Below, one piece after another: positions 16,379 to 26,385 of a DNA stretch of 64,000 bases. Where the stretch lies: positions 1,234,871-1,298,870 of the forward strand of contig NZ_LT599032.1 in assembly GCF_900079725.1 (NCBI RefSeq), given 5' to 3'. Below the pieces are notes generated by a model. That model was not told where the DNA came from and did not search any database. It saw nothing but the letters and a program-made list of their open reading frames with translations. The stretch comes from an uncultured Dysgonomonas sp. (GTDB taxonomy: Bacteria; Bacteroidota; Bacteroidia; Bacteroidales; Dysgonomonadaceae). The stretch's first letter is position 1. Each line of letters begins with the position of its first letter. Both the position numbers and the translations under genes were made by a program.

Positions 16379-18607
16379 TCAGAAACGATATCTTATTTTC
16401 CCCAGCAGGTTCGCTCCTGCCTGAGGATATAATCCACGGTCAACCGATTCGCTTCCATCTTTGAAACGGGCAGTATATACCCATGCATTCGCACTATATT
16501 TGATACTTGCCAGATTATTGATGAAAAACTGAAAGTCAAATTTACCAATTTTAGGGGCATCCAGTGTATATGAAGCCACCATATCGGTTACAAAATAATC
16601 TGACAAACGATTATCGACATTCGAAGTGTTATCATAATACATACGACCAACATACTTATTGATAAAAGACAGCGTAAAATCTTCTTTCTCGAATGGTTTG
16701 AATGTAACGCCGAGGCTACCTACCGTATTCGGAGAGAATGAAATATCGGTTGATTTATGGAATTCCGAAACTTGTCCTACCTGATTCCAGTCATTCTGAT
16801 TATCATACAGATCGTAATAAACCGTATAGTTCTTTATCTTATTACGACTCAATGTCAGGTTCCCATCCAGACGCAACCATTCGGTAGGGGTATAAGCCAA
16901 TGACAGTTCTATTCCTGTACGGTAGCTGTCAGGTACATTTTCCTGCAACTTATAACCGATATCATTCAATTTTCCGGTTTGTACCAACTGGTCTTTATAG
17001 TCCATGTAATAGAAATTGGCACTGAACGAAACTATTGAATTAGCATACTTATAACCTAACTCATAATCATATAACCTTTCGGGAGCAATACTTCGCGAAC
17101 CTCCGCCTTTCAGTGATTCTTTCAGGTCAGCCCGTAATGGTTCCCTATTCGAAATGCCGAATGATCCGTAAACCTCATTATAGTTACTGAACCGGAATGA
17201 AAGACCTCCTTTCGGATTTATAAAGTTATAATAATTCTTATTGGTCAAATCCATCAGATCATCATCCAGCCCATTCATGCGGTAATCAATATATCTTTCC
17301 TGCACCTCAGCAAATAGCGACAGGTTATCTACCGGGCGATATTCCATTTTAAGAAAGGCGTTCATATCCTGTTTTACGGCTGTATTGCGATTCCATTTAT
17401 ATCCTTCAGGGATATTCTCATTATGCTTCACCCACAGAAGTTTACCGTAATGTGATCCATCATAATAGCTGTACATGGCTCCGGCTGTAATGCCGAACTT
17501 CCCCGTTTTATAGTCCAGATTGAAACCACCTACATAGAAATCGTTTTGCATCAGCTTACGTAATATAAGATCCGAACTCTCATATGTTGTCCCGCCTACA
17601 ATTTGTTTTCCTAGCCCGTAATCTGCAAAAGCCTCATCCACTTTATAATTTTCGTAATAGCCGTAACCATTATTATAACTCAGGTTTACATTCAGAGTCA
17701 GCCTGTTTGTCAGATAACGGGTATAAATCAACTGCCCTATATTAGAGTAATAATTATCCGTTTCGTTATCATAATATTGGGTTCTTCCATTATCATCTTT
17801 ATATTTTCCCGCAGGATTGTAGCGCCTGTTAACTTTTAGTGTATCAGGGCTTATACCTTCCCATGTAATACCCGTATGCTGAATACCATTCATGTAAATA
17901 AGACGAATCAGTTGTTTATCGGAATAGTGTGACAATGCCGCATATATATTCTTATGGTCTACCTTTCCGTTGCGGATATATCCGTCACTCTTGATATACG
18001 AATAGCGGGCATCGAGCGACAGTCCGCTTTTCATGATACCTGTTCCCGCTGCGCCTGTCAGCAATAAAGTATTGTATTGCCCATAGGCAGATGACAGGTC
18101 GGCATAGGCTTTATTGCCCTTTCCTCCGGCTGTCTGCATAGAGATACTGGCTCCAAAAGAGGCCGTACCGTTTGTCGATGTGCCCACTCCCCGCTGCACC
18201 TGCATGCTTTGCAATGAGTTAGACAAGTCCGGTAGATTAACCCAATACACCTCCTGACTTTCCGGATTATTTAGCGGCATACCGTTCAATGTCACATTTA
18301 TACGGCTTGCATCCGTACCTCTGATACGAAGCGCCGTATTTCCTACGGCCGTTCCGCCTTCGGTATATGAAATTACCGATGGAAGGGATTGCAATATAAA
18401 AGGAATATTCTTTGCGGCATTGTCCTTTTTAATTTCCACTTCTCCCAAATCAGAATACGAGATAGGTGCTCCCCAGCTTACCCGGGTGGCAGATACGACA
18501 ACCTCCTCCAGTTTTATGAGTTTAAGGCTATCCGCCTGTTGTTGTGAATAAACAGCTCCTGCTCCAGTTGTTATAAAAGCAGCAAAAGCTAAAAATACCT
18601 TTTTCAT
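16379..18607 (-). CDS. TonB-dependent receptor, probable outer-membrane thiamine receptor
   Basis: A 742-residue protein with a signal peptide (cut near YSQQQ at about 21), a plug domain with LEEVVVSATRV as TonB-box-like start and LRIRGTDASRINVTLNGMP, then a 22-strand-type barrel ending in LLGKIRYRF with terminal Phe. It lacks the N-terminal CarboxypepD_reg domain of SusC proteins and has no SusD partner, so it belongs to the vitamin/siderophore class. A TPP riboswitch in its leader and a PnuC carrier behind it indicate thiamine or its phosphates as substrate. The start is backed by the signal peptide. Confidence 0.88.
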   Translation of the reverse strand: MKKVFLAFAAFITTGAGAVYSQQQADSLKLIKLEEVVVSATRVSWGAPISYSDLGEVEIKKDNAAKNIPFILQSLPSVISYTEGGTAVGNTALRIRGTDASRINVTLNGMPLNNPESQEVYWVNLPDLSNSLQSMQVQRGVGTSTNGTASFGASISMQTAGGKGNKAYADLSSAYGQYNTLLLTGAAGTGIMKSGLSLDARYSYIKSDGYIRNGKVDHKNIYAALSHYSDKQLIRLIYMNGIQHTGITWEGISPDTLKVNRRYNPAGKYKDDNGRTQYYDNETDNYYSNIGQLIYTRYLTNRLTLNVNLSYNNGYGYYENYKVDEAFADYGLGKQIVGGTTYESSDLILRKLMQNDFYVGGFNLDYKTGKFGITAGAMYSYYDGSHYGKLLWVKHNENIPEGYKWNRNTAVKQDMNAFLKMEYRPVDNLSLFAEVQERYIDYRMNGLDDDLMDLTNKNYYNFINPKGGLSFRFSNYNEVYGSFGISNREPLRADLKESLKGGGSRSIAPERLYDYELGYKYANSIVSFSANFYYMDYKDQLVQTGKLNDIGYKLQENVPDSYRTGIELSLAYTPTEWLRLDGNLTLSRNKIKNYTVYYDLYDNQNDWNQVGQVSEFHKSTDISFSPNTVGSLGVTFKPFEKEDFTLSFINKYVGRMYYDNTSNVDNRLSDYFVTDMVASYTLDAPKIGKFDFQFFINNLASIKYSANAWVYTARFKDGSESVDRGLYPQAGANLLGKIRYRF

Positions 18608-18736
18608 TTACATACAAAATTTCTATAAGCATAAGACAAATGATTATTGTTTTATACTTTGACGTTAAACAAAAAAGGGGTTTGATAAGATGATTTCCCG
18701 GAATTTAAGAATATGCACGTGCGCAATAGCATCTTC

Positions 18737-18809
18737 TTTCCCTACGCCGGCATTACCCGGATCAGGTTTAATGGGTGTGATCTCAGCCTGTAATTTTAAG
18801 GCACCCCTA
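18737..18809 (-). promoter_or_regulatory. TPP riboswitch (THI element)
   Basis: Read on the minus strand, the segment starts AGGGGTGCC, has GGCTGAGA, then ACCTGATCCGGGTAATGCC and ends GTAGGGAA, the conserved core of the thiamine pyrophosphate aptamer, with P2 closed by the variable stem after GGGGTGCC. It begins about 5 bases after the predicted transcription start and lies 130 bases before the TonB receptor gene. Between them a G/C cluster followed by CCCCTTTTTTG (near 18671-18681) may form the OFF-state terminator. TPP binding should lower expression of the receptor and carrier. Confidence 0.95.
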
Positions 18810-18820
18810 AGATTTCGAAG

Positions 18821-18828
18821 CAAAGATA
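18821..18828 (-). promoter_or_regulatory. -7 promoter element of the thiamine operon
   Basis: TATCTTTG on the minus strand matches the Bacteroidetes -7 consensus exactly. Transcription would start near 18814, at the first bases of the TPP aptamer, so the riboswitch leads the RNA. Confidence 0.75.
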
Positions 18829-18944
18829 ATTAAACCATTTTAATAAATAAGTGTTTACCTATTATAAAATTTTTCTATAACTAGGATTTCCAATGTTACA
18901 AAAGGGGATTTTCCTAGTCATATATAATATTAATAAATTTAATT

Positions 18945-18952
18945 TACCTTTG
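18945..18952 (+). promoter_or_regulatory. -7 promoter element of the lipoprotein/Dna2-like unit
   Basis: TACCTTTG matches TAnnTTTG and lies 20 bases before the ATG at 18973, giving a leader of about 13 bases. No other promoter-like site lies in the short gaps of the following two genes. Confidence 0.65.
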
Positions 18953-18972
18953 TAACATAAAACTTAAAAAAC

Positions 18973-19518
18973 ATGAAGAAGAATATTTTTATTGCGATTC
19001 TATTTTCTATTGTAACGTTAGTTTCTTTCTCGTCATGTGAAAGCGACGATGACTATATAGTTAGAAGCGGATTGTACTGCGATTTTTTAGCAACCTCAAA
19101 TAATAAAGGTTTTTTTAGCAGTAATGGTGGAGGAAGTTATTCTTTCCGTGATCTACCTGATTTAGGCTATGGCGATATTATAGGTATGGAATACAGAGGT
19201 ACCTCCCTTACAATTACAGGAGATATACGAGAAGGAGATGTTATCCGGGATTTATATATTAGTGTTCAGGGTGTTGGAGAATTTCTTTACGCCTCTGATA
19301 TAAAAGTATATGAAGACTTCGAAAAGATTATATTCAATACTTCTAACGATCCCGAATTCTATAATTTCATGAATGACGCCATGTACAAGTTTTACAGAGA
19401 CGGACGGATTAATATTGTTGTAGACGGATATGTCACAAACCGTCAGGGAACAAGTATCTCGAATGTAGAGATGGAAATATATCTGGATAGCTCACTTGAT
19501 GTTACTATTCGAAGATAA
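18973..19518 (+). CDS. Surface lipoprotein of unknown function
   Basis: A 181-residue lipoprotein with signal peptide and lipidated Cys22 (SFSSC). The next residues ESDDD match the acidic export signal that sends Bacteroidetes lipoproteins to the cell surface. The rest looks beta-rich: a GGGSYSFRDLP region, LTITGDIREGD, INIVVDGYV and VEMEIYLDS, compatible with a small sandwich fold. No family was recognised. It is the first gene of a three-gene unit, with the helicase-nuclease start only 6 bases after its stop. A surface protein in front of a cytosolic DNA enzyme is an odd pairing and may only reflect shared transcription. Confidence 0.8.
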   Translation: MKKNIFIAILFSIVTLVSFSSCESDDDYIVRSGLYCDFLATSNNKGFFSSNGGGSYSFRDLPDLGYGDIIGMEYRGTSLTITGDIREGDVIRDLYISVQGVGEFLYASDIKVYEDFEKIIFNTSNDPEFYNFMNDAMYKFYRDGRINIVVDGYVTNRQGTSISNVEMEIYLDSSLDVTIRR

Positions 19519-19524
19519 TCTAAC

Positions 19525-22500
19525 ATGTCCGGTTTCATTCAATCTGACTATCTCTCCGAAATACAACAAATAGATAGCTCCGACCTATCATTAAGAAATA
19601 AATATATCCGTCTGAAACGGATACTTGAGAGAGGCTGCAAAGATATCACCGCCGGTGAATCTTTGCAGTTTCCCTCTTTATTTTCACGCCTTGTCTTTAT
19701 CGGGCAAAAATATGAACTGCCAAAATCATTGGAATGGCAGTTGCAGAATATACGCATAAAAGCATCCTACCTACTGCGAAACGATAAGAATCTGGTATCT
19801 CCCGACCAGTATCAGCAAGCAAAGGAAGGTCTGGAAAATTTCCTTTTATATATAGAAGGCGAAAAACAGGATTTCAACTATGTAGAAGATACTGTGTTCG
19901 ATTATGAGCCTGTGTCTCACGATTTATCGAATAGAATACGTGTACAGGTATTGGAAATAGATGCCGAAAACGAACTTCTTATCTGTCAGTCCGAAAGCCT
20001 TATCGGAGAAAGCTTAAAAGTGAGATACAATGTCTCTCCCATCAATAATATATTCAATGAAACCATTGAACGCCTTTGGATTGGGGCACAACTCAACCTC
20101 ATTGACGTAAAAGCAGACGATGCGGGAGTCTACATTCCTAAAATGTTTGTACTCGAACCCGATTACCTGATAGATGCTTCGGCAATGGCTGAGTGTTTTC
20201 AATCATACGGTAGCTCGTACCTTCATTACTTTCGCCGTAAGTTCGAGCCCAATGCAAACACACATTACATACTATTGGGTAATCTTGCCAACTTCTTTCT
20301 CGATGAACTCATTTATGCCGAAGATGCCGATAATCTAGCATTCGAAGAAGTATTTATGAAATCATTCCGTTCCATGCCTTTCGAATACGCAGCGTGTAAA
20401 GAAATAAGTGATAACGGTGCTTTCAAAGAATTTATGGCGAAAGCCCGAAGCCAGTTCGAAAACATAAAGCGTGTAGTGTTGAATGATATGCCTGCAAACG
20501 GATTCGATGCGTCATCCTGTACGCTTGAGCCATCTTTCTTTTGTGAAAAATACGGTTTTCAGGGTCGGCTCGATTTACTCCAGCTATCAAATGACGAAAC
20601 GGGTATAGATCGTATAATTGAACTGAAATCGGGTAAACCACCCTATCCTCGTGAAGATGTGACCAAGATAGCACCTAATCATGAGACACAGACCGCTATC
20701 TATCGCCTGATGATACAAAGTGTATTCGGCAAGGATGCACGACATATATATCCGACCATCCTTTATTCCTCGGCCGAGAATTCAGGAGAAAATATACGCT
20801 TTTCCGCAATTTACCAACAACTGGAAAAAGATATTATAAACGTACGGAATCTCATTGTAGCTACCGAGCATGATTTATATATCGGCGGTGCAGAATATGT
20901 AGAGAAAATGTTCCGAAATCTCTTTAATCTGGATAATTACGGTCGCGTACCCCAGTTCTTTATAGACAAGTTGGCAGAGTTAGAAAAGGTAATAGATAAG
21001 GCAACTCCACTAGAGAGGGCATATTTTTATCGTTACATCAACTTTATTACCAGAGAGCTATATCTTCAAAAGACTGGAGACGAAGGTTATAATACATCCA
21101 TGAGTGTATCCGCCTTATGGAATACTTCTTTTGAAGAACGGCAAGACTCTTTAGAGCTCATTGCCAATCTTGAAATAGAAGATATTGACGACTCGGGCCG
21201 GGATATGATTATCCGCTTCAGGAGAGATAAAGATGATTGTGTCAATTTCCGTGAAGGAGAAATATGTATTCTTTACCCCCGCCAAAAAAGTGGGGAGTCG
21301 GTATTGACAAACCAGATATTAAAAGGTACTGTAGTCGAGATTTCTTCATATCATGTAGTCTTGAGATTCAGATATAAACAACGAAACCGCAACTTCTTCT
21401 CCCGATACAGATACTGGGCTGTGGAACATGACAAGCTAGACCATAGTTATAATGCCATGTACAAGAGCCTGTATGCCTTTCTGTCCGCTCCTAATGACAA
21501 AAAAGAGTTATTACTTGGCTTACGGGAACCGCTCTCATCCACCCTGTATAAATTAACGACGGATGCCACAAAAGAGGCAAAACAGAAGAACATCATAGAT
21601 AAAGCCTTAGCAGCCGAAGATTACTTCCTTATTGTAGGGCCTCCGGGAACAGGTAAAACATCCATCTTTGCCCGGCAACTTATAGAGCGTTTCTCTGCCG
21701 GAAAGGATACGAATATCCTCGTAATGGCATATACCAACCGTGCCGTGGATGAATTATGCGCCTCCATCTGTCAGGCATTCGGCAAAAGTGAAGACGAGTG
21801 TGACAGATATATCCGTATAGGTGCGGAACTCTCGTGCGGTGAAGGTTATCGTCATCGCCTGCTGCAAAATATCTCCCATCAGGCAGACAGTAGAAAAGAG
21901 CTGATCCAAACCATAGACCGTACCCGTATTTTTGTCGGCACTCTGGCTTCCATAACCGGAAAGCCCGAATTGTTCGACTTGAAGAAGTTTAATGTTGCTA
22001 TCATAGATGAGGCATCTCAAATACTGGAGTCGCAGATTATAGGGCTTCTACCTCTGTTCGACAAGTTCATTATGATAGGAGATCATAAACAATTGTCTAC
22101 AATCACTTTGCAGGATGAAAACAAGTCGAAAGTAGAAGAGTCCGTATTAAATGACATTGAATTATCCGATTGCCGCGAATCCTTATTCGAGCGGCTGTTT
22201 CATGTCTGTCAAAAACAAGGCTGGACACATGCATATGATACCTTGACCTATCACGGACGGATGCATGAAGATATTGCGTCCCTTGTCAACACCAGCTTTT
22301 ATGACAATATGCTACATGTAGCTACTGACAGGCAATACCAGCCTTTAATATATCAAACATACGACAGATCGGATAAATTGCAATCATTAATTGCGACAAA
22401 ACGGACTGCATTTATCCCTGTCAGGCAAACAGACAATACAAACAATTCGGATAAGCTGAACAAACAGGAAGCAGATGTTGTTATCTCTTTAATAAAAGCA

Positions 22501-22884
22501 ATACTTGAGATTTACAGACTTAACAACATGGCTTTTGACACCCGGAAGACCATAGGCATAATAACTCCCTACCGTAATCAAATCGCGCTGATAAAGCAGA
22601 AACTGGAAGAAACTGAAATTCCTGAGTTGAATGATATTATGGTAGATACCGTAGAGCGTTATCAGGGTAGTCAGCGGGATATCATCATTCTTTCGTTTTG
22701 TTTCAACAAGCCATACCAACTGAGATTCTTTAGTAATCTGAACCGCGAGCGTACTGTAGACCGCAAACTGAATGTAGCTCTTACCCGGGCTCGCGAGCAA
22801 CTATTTATGATTGGGAATGATTATATCCTGAATCAGAACCCAATCTACAGGGAGATAGTAAATAAGTCGGTTATCAATCCATGA
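19525..22884 (+). CDS. Dna2-like nuclease-helicase (PD-(D/E)XK plus SF1B helicase)
   Basis: A 1119-residue DNA enzyme. Residues about 210-400 form a Cas4/Dna2-type nuclease: PDYLIDASAMAECF (212-225), GRLD (D350), IELKSGK (E366 and K368) and QTAIY (Q389 and Y393). A beta-barrel region (about 545-640) resembles the 1B barrel of Upf1/Dna2 helicases. The SF1 motor follows: Walker A GPPGTGKTS (705-713), AYTNRAVDE (735-743), DEASQ (828-832), GDHKQL (852-857), TYHGRMHEDI (908-917), VERYQGSQ (1043-1050) and VALTRAREQ (1084-1092). It should unwind and cut DNA ends or flaps. The motif-I His common in the nuclease seems to be Asn in GNLANFFLDE. It is flanked by a lipoprotein and a UBA-like gene in one unit. 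A housekeeping or a defence role is possible. Confidence 0.9.
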   Translation: MSGFIQSDYLSEIQQIDSSDLSLRNKYIRLKRILERGCKDITAGESLQFPSLFSRLVFIGQKYELPKSLEWQLQNIRIKASYLLRNDKNLVSPDQYQQAKEGLENFLLYIEGEKQDFNYVEDTVFDYEPVSHDLSNRIRVQVLEIDAENELLICQSESLIGESLKVRYNVSPINNIFNETIERLWIGAQLNLIDVKADDAGVYIPKMFVLEPDYLIDASAMAECFQSYGSSYLHYFRRKFEPNANTHYILLGNLANFFLDELIYAEDADNLAFEEVFMKSFRSMPFEYAACKEISDNGAFKEFMAKARSQFENIKRVVLNDMPANGFDASSCTLEPSFFCEKYGFQGRLDLLQLSNDETGIDRIIELKSGKPPYPREDVTKIAPNHETQTAIYRLMIQSVFGKDARHIYPTILYSSAENSGENIRFSAIYQQLEKDIINVRNLIVATEHDLYIGGAEYVEKMFRNLFNLDNYGRVPQFFIDKLAELEKVIDKATPLERAYFYRYINFITRELYLQKTGDEGYNTSMSVSALWNTSFEERQDSLELIANLEIEDIDDSGRDMIIRFRRDKDDCVNFREGEICILYPRQKSGESVLTNQILKGTVVEISSYHVVLRFRYKQRNRNFFSRYRYWAVEHDKLDHSYNAMYKSLYAFLSAPNDKKELLLGLREPLSSTLYKLTTDATKEAKQKNIIDKALAAEDYFLIVGPPGTGKTSIFARQLIERFSAGKDTNILVMAYTNRAVDELCASICQAFGKSEDECDRYIRIGAELSCGEGYRHRLLQNISHQADSRKELIQTIDRTRIFVGTLASITGKPELFDLKKFNVAIIDEASQILESQIIGLLPLFDKFIMIGDHKQLSTITLQDENKSKVEESVLNDIELSDCRESLFERLFHVCQKQGWTHAYDTLTYHGRMHEDIASLVNTSFYDNMLHVATDRQYQPLIYQTYDRSDKLQSLIATKRTAFIPVRQTDNTNNSDKLNKQEADVVISLIKAILEIYRLNNMAFDTRKTIGIITPYRNQIALIKQKLEETEIPELNDIMVDTVERYQGSQRDIIILSFCFNKPYQLRFFSNLNRERTVDRKLNVALTRAREQLFMIGNDYILNQNPIYREIVNKSVINP

Positions 22885-22915
22885 TAACTACATTTTGTCT
22901 AAAAAAGAATAAGCA

Positions 22916-23518
22916 ATGACCAATAAAATAAAAGAATTACGGAGAATAGTCCCGGTACCGATGCATGAAGCCTTGCAGCTATTGAAAGCAAATGACGGGG
23001 ATGTCGAAAAATGCGTCTATCTGTTCAAAGCCAAATCCATCAAAGAGATATGCGAACAAACAGGCTGTGACGAACAAACTGCAGCTGAATACTACGAAGC
23101 TGAAAGATTCGATATCAACAGGGCTATATCTAATATTAAAGAAGCCATCTATGATAAAAACTATCAGCCAATCGATGGAGTCACTAAAGAGAGTATCGGC
23201 AATATCTTGCAATGGCTACGGGTAGTCGAAGCCGAAGATTTCGGTATATCCCTCGATTATCAACTGCTGGATAAGGCATTGCTGACACTGAGTCTTATTC
23301 CCTCATTAAATGATATTGCAGCCAAAGTAAAAGCAGCTAAAGCAGCCAAGGATTTGATATTTGAAGGCTATACGGATGCTGACAGCCTCGAAGACTTTGT
23401 CCGTCGTCACAAAAAGTTGGATGATGATCAGGATTTTATAGAAGCGAACCGGATTATCGGCCTTGGGATTATTGTAATCAAAGAGGAACTATTAAGGCAT
23501 GTACGAAACCTCAACTAA
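22916..23518 (+). CDS. Protein with two UBA/TS-N-like helical repeats
   Basis: A 200-residue cytosolic protein. Residues 5-43 (ELRRIVPVPMHEALQLL, then NDGDVEKCVYLFK) have the three-helix pattern of the EF-Ts N-terminal/UBA domain, with the GD-x-E-x-A turn. Residues 43-77 repeat it in diverged form (EICEQTGCDEQTAAEYYEA, then FDINRAISNIKEA). The C-terminal half is helical with LSLIPSLNDIAAKVKAAKAAKDLI and no known motif. It lies 31 bases after the Dna2-like gene, before a strong shared terminator, so it is probably a partner or accessory of that enzyme. The domain call rests on pattern, not on alignment. Confidence 0.65.
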   Translation: MTNKIKELRRIVPVPMHEALQLLKANDGDVEKCVYLFKAKSIKEICEQTGCDEQTAAEYYEAERFDINRAISNIKEAIYDKNYQPIDGVTKESIGNILQWLRVVEAEDFGISLDYQLLDKALLTLSLIPSLNDIAAKVKAAKAAKDLIFEGYTDADSLEDFVRRHKKLDDDQDFIEANRIIGLGIIVIKEELLRHVRNLN

Positions 23519-23538
23519 AAGTCCTTAAGTTAAAATAC

Positions 23539-23575
23539 AAAGAGGTGCTGACTTTTACAATCAGCACCTCTTTTA
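23539..23575. terminator. Bidirectional terminator between UBA-like gene and clpC
   Basis: AAAGAGGTGCTGA (23539-23551) and TCAGCACCTCTTT (23561-23573) form a perfect 13-bp stem with A-run before and T-run after, so it can serve both convergent units. Confidence 0.9.
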
Positions 23576-23592
23576 TTATAATAATCTTACTA

Positions 23593-26121
23593 TTAAGCTT
23601 GCGCAAGTTCATGAGCCACAGCTTTCAACTTATCCTTCTCTTTATCCACTTCGAAGGATATAGTACTGCCTTCCTTGGCTGCACCCGAGAGTATCAGTTC
23701 GGCGATTTCGTCCTCCACATAGTTTTGGATAGCACGTTTCAACGGACGGGCACCGAATTGAACATCATAACCCTTATCGGCTAGGAAGTCTTTGGCCTCC
23801 TGAGTCAGCTCGATCGTGTAACCTAGTTCAGCCATACGTTTATAGAATCCTTTCAGTTCTATATCGATGATCTTTTCTATCGAAGACTTATCCAGCTGGT
23901 CGAATGTGATGATATCATCCACACGGTTCAGGAACTCAGGCGAGAATGTCTTGTTCAATGCTTTCTGAAGTACACTTCTCGAATACTCGCGGTTAGCGGC
24001 CGATTGCTTATTAAATCCAATACCTCCACCAAAGTCTTTCAACTGGCGTGTACCAACGTTGGAAGTCATTATCAATATCGTATTCTTAAAGTCTATCTTA
24101 CGTCCCATACTATCGGTCAAATGACCTTCGTCCATCACTTGCAGCAATATGTTATATACATCCGGGTGAGCTTTCTCTATTTCGTCCAGTAACACCACAG
24201 AGTATGGTTTGCGGCGTACTTTTTCACTCAACAAACCACCTTCTTCGTATCCTACATATCCCGGAGGTGCTCCGACCAAGCGTGATACATTAAATTTTTC
24301 CATATATTCGCTCATGTCAATACGGATAAGGGCATCGGCCGAGTCGAAGAGTTGTTCGGCAATCTTCTTTGCCAGATGAGTTTTCCCTACCCCTGTAGGC
24401 CCAAGGAACATAAACGAACCTATCGGACGATTAGGATCTTTCAGTCCTATGCGGTTACGCTGTATTGCTTTCACAATCTTGTTTACAGCTTCATCCTGTC
24501 CTACTACTGCAGTTTTCAGACTGTCTTGCATTCCTACAAGTTTAACTCCTTCCGACTCCCCAATACGTTGCACAGGTACTCCCGACATCATGGAAACCAC
24601 TTCAGAGACCATCTCTGCATCTACAGTTTCCGGTTTTTCTTTCAATGAAGCTTTCCATTCAGCTTCTGCCGCATCCAGCTTAGCCATCAGCTGACGTTGT
24701 GTATCGCGAAAGCTGGCTGCCAGCTCATATTTCTGAGCCTTCACTGCTTCACCTTTTTGTTCCACAACATCTTTCAGTTCCTTTTCAATATTTTCTATCT
24801 CCTTAGGAACATGTATGTTTGCGATATGCATACGTGAACCAGCTTCGTCCAGGGCATCAATAGCCTTATCCGGGAAGTTACGGTCTGTAATATATCTGTC
24901 AGTCAATTTCACACAAGCTGCGAGCGCATCTTCCGTATATTTCACATTGTGATGCTCTTCGTACCGCTCTTTGATATTATGCAGTATCTGCAATGTTTCT
25001 TCAGCAGTAGTAGGATCTACCATTACTTTCTGGAAACGGCGCTCGAGCGCTCCGTCTTTCTCTATATTCTTGCGATACTCGTCAAGCGTAGTTGCACCGA
25101 TACATTGTATCTCGCCACGGGCCAAAGCCGGTTTCAGCATATTGGCAGCATCCAGTGATCCGGTTGCCCCTCCTGCTCCAACGATAGTGTGTATCTCATC
25201 GATAAATAATATAATGTTCGGATTCTTCGACAATTCGTTAAGTATTGCTTTGATACGTTCTTCGAACTGTCCACGGTATTTAGTACCGGCAACCACCGAA
25301 GCCATATCAAGAGCAATTACCCGTTTGTCGAACAATACACGAGACACTTTCTTCTGAGTAATACGCAAAGCCAACCCTTCCACAATCGCAGATTTACCCA
25401 CTCCGGGCTCACCTATCAGTATGGGATTGTTCTTCTTACGACGGCTCAGAATTTGCGCCAGACGTTCTATTTCTTTCTCACGGCCTACTATCGGATCCAG
25501 TCTGTTTTCCAATGCAGCCTTTGTCATGTCCATACCAAAATTATCCAGTACGGGCGTATCTGTTGCCTGACGAGGCTGTTGGGTGTTCACATTTGAGCTA
25601 CCACCTACAGCTTCATCCTCATCGTCATCGTCATCTGTAAAATCGGCTCCCATACGGGGCGATTCCTTGCTGTTTTTATGTAATATATCACCCATGCTTT
25701 TGATATAGGTGAAAGCTCCGTTGTAATCCATATGATTTTCTTCCAGTAACATCGCCGTAACATTGTCGTGATCTTTCAGAATAGCAAGAAGTAAGTGTTC
25801 GGAGTCAGTTTCCTGACTTTTAGTCAAACGCGCTTCCAGTATGCTCATCTTCAAAATCTTTTCAGTGCTTTTACTTAATACGATCTCACTGTTTGGGTAT
25901 GCATCCTCCTGTTGCTTTAATATGTTATTATCAATACTGTCTTTTAACTCAATTAGATCTATTCCGAAATCCTTCAATGCCTGTATGGCTAATCCTTCTC
26001 CGTTGCGGAGTATTCCAAGCATCAAATGTTCGGGCGCTAGATAATTCGTTTGCAGACGTCCGGCCTCCTCACGACTATAAGCCATGATTTTGCGAACTCT
26101 TGGTGAAAAATTATTTTCCAT
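23593..26121 (-). CDS. clpC: ATP-dependent Clp protease ATP-binding subunit ClpC
   Basis: An HSP100 AAA+ unfoldase of 842 residues from the preferred start. The N-domain repeats ([17 protein letters not shown] and SEHLLLAIL) lead to D1 with Walker [10 protein letters not shown] and Walker [14 protein letters not shown]-type coiled segment ([14 protein letters not shown]) marks ClpC rather than ClpB. D2 has [12 protein letters not shown] and [12 protein letters not shown], and the ClpP-docking loop IGF is in FGGGIGFNK. It feeds substrates to ClpP. An in-frame Met nine codons upstream (26148) is possible, but homologues start at ENNFSPRV. An acidic DDDDEDEA insert sits after the N-domain. It is monocistronic, with the promoter at 26163. 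Confidence 0.95.
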   Translation of the reverse strand: MENNFSPRVRKIMAYSREEAGRLQTNYLAPEHLMLGILRNGEGLAIQALKDFGIDLIELKDSIDNNILKQQEDAYPNSEIVLSKSTEKILKMSILEARLTKSQETDSEHLLLAILKDHDNVTAMLLEENHMDYNGAFTYIKSMGDILHKNSKESPRMGADFTDDDDDEDEAVGGSSNVNTQQPRQATDTPVLDNFGMDMTKAALENRLDPIVGREKEIERLAQILSRRKKNNPILIGEPGVGKSAIVEGLALRITQKKVSRVLFDKRVIALDMASVVAGTKYRGQFEERIKAILNELSKNPNIILFIDEIHTIVGAGGATGSLDAANMLKPALARGEIQCIGATTLDEYRKNIEKDGALERRFQKVMVDPTTAEETLQILHNIKERYEEHHNVKYTEDALAACVKLTDRYITDRNFPDKAIDALDEAGSRMHIANIHVPKEIENIEKELKDVVEQKGEAVKAQKYELAASFRDTQRQLMAKLDAAEAEWKASLKEKPETVDAEMVSEVVSMMSGVPVQRIGESEGVKLVGMQDSLKTAVVGQDEAVNKIVKAIQRNRIGLKDPNRPIGSFMFLGPTGVGKTHLAKKIAEQLFDSADALIRIDMSEYMEKFNVSRLVGAPPGYVGYEEGGLLSEKVRRKPYSVVLLDEIEKAHPDVYNILLQVMDEGHLTDSMGRKIDFKNTILIMTSNVGTRQLKDFGGGIGFNKQSAANREYSRSVLQKALNKTFSPEFLNRVDDIITFDQLDKSSIEKIIDIELKGFYKRMAELGYTIELTQEAKDFLADKGYDVQFGARPLKRAIQNYVEDEIAELILSGAAKEGSTISFEVDKEKDKLKAVAHELAQA

Positions 26122-26162
26122 AACCGTCTTATTTGATGTTTTATGCAATTATGCGTATGTTA

Positions 26163-26170
26163 CAAATATA
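26163..26170 (-). promoter_or_regulatory. -7 promoter element of clpC
   Basis: TATATTTG on the minus strand, 42 bases before the clpC start, gives a leader of about 35 bases. No CIRCE or CtsR-type repeat is seen around it. Confidence 0.65.
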
Positions 26171-26385
26171 AGATTTATTTCTAAAATGTATTTCAGATAA
26201 AATCTTAATAATCTAATTTATTATATTCAAACAAAAATGATGCCATAATGTTTACACCTGTTATACAAATCTAAACACAATATTTCAAATTGTAAAATGT
26301 TACAGTAAATATTTGACAATATGAACATTTAACTATTACAAAAATATTACAATAATGTTAAATAAATATTTTTAATTACTTTTTG

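Noticed and set aside
19525-22884. Dna2-like gene as a CRISPR-associated Cas4 fusion
   Set aside because: No cas1, cas2 or repeat array is nearby; the nuclease-helicase layout is that of Dna2-type enzymes.
26122-26148. Upstream ATG for clpC
   Set aside because: Homologues begin at the Met before ENNFSPRV; the nine extra residues show no conservation known to me.
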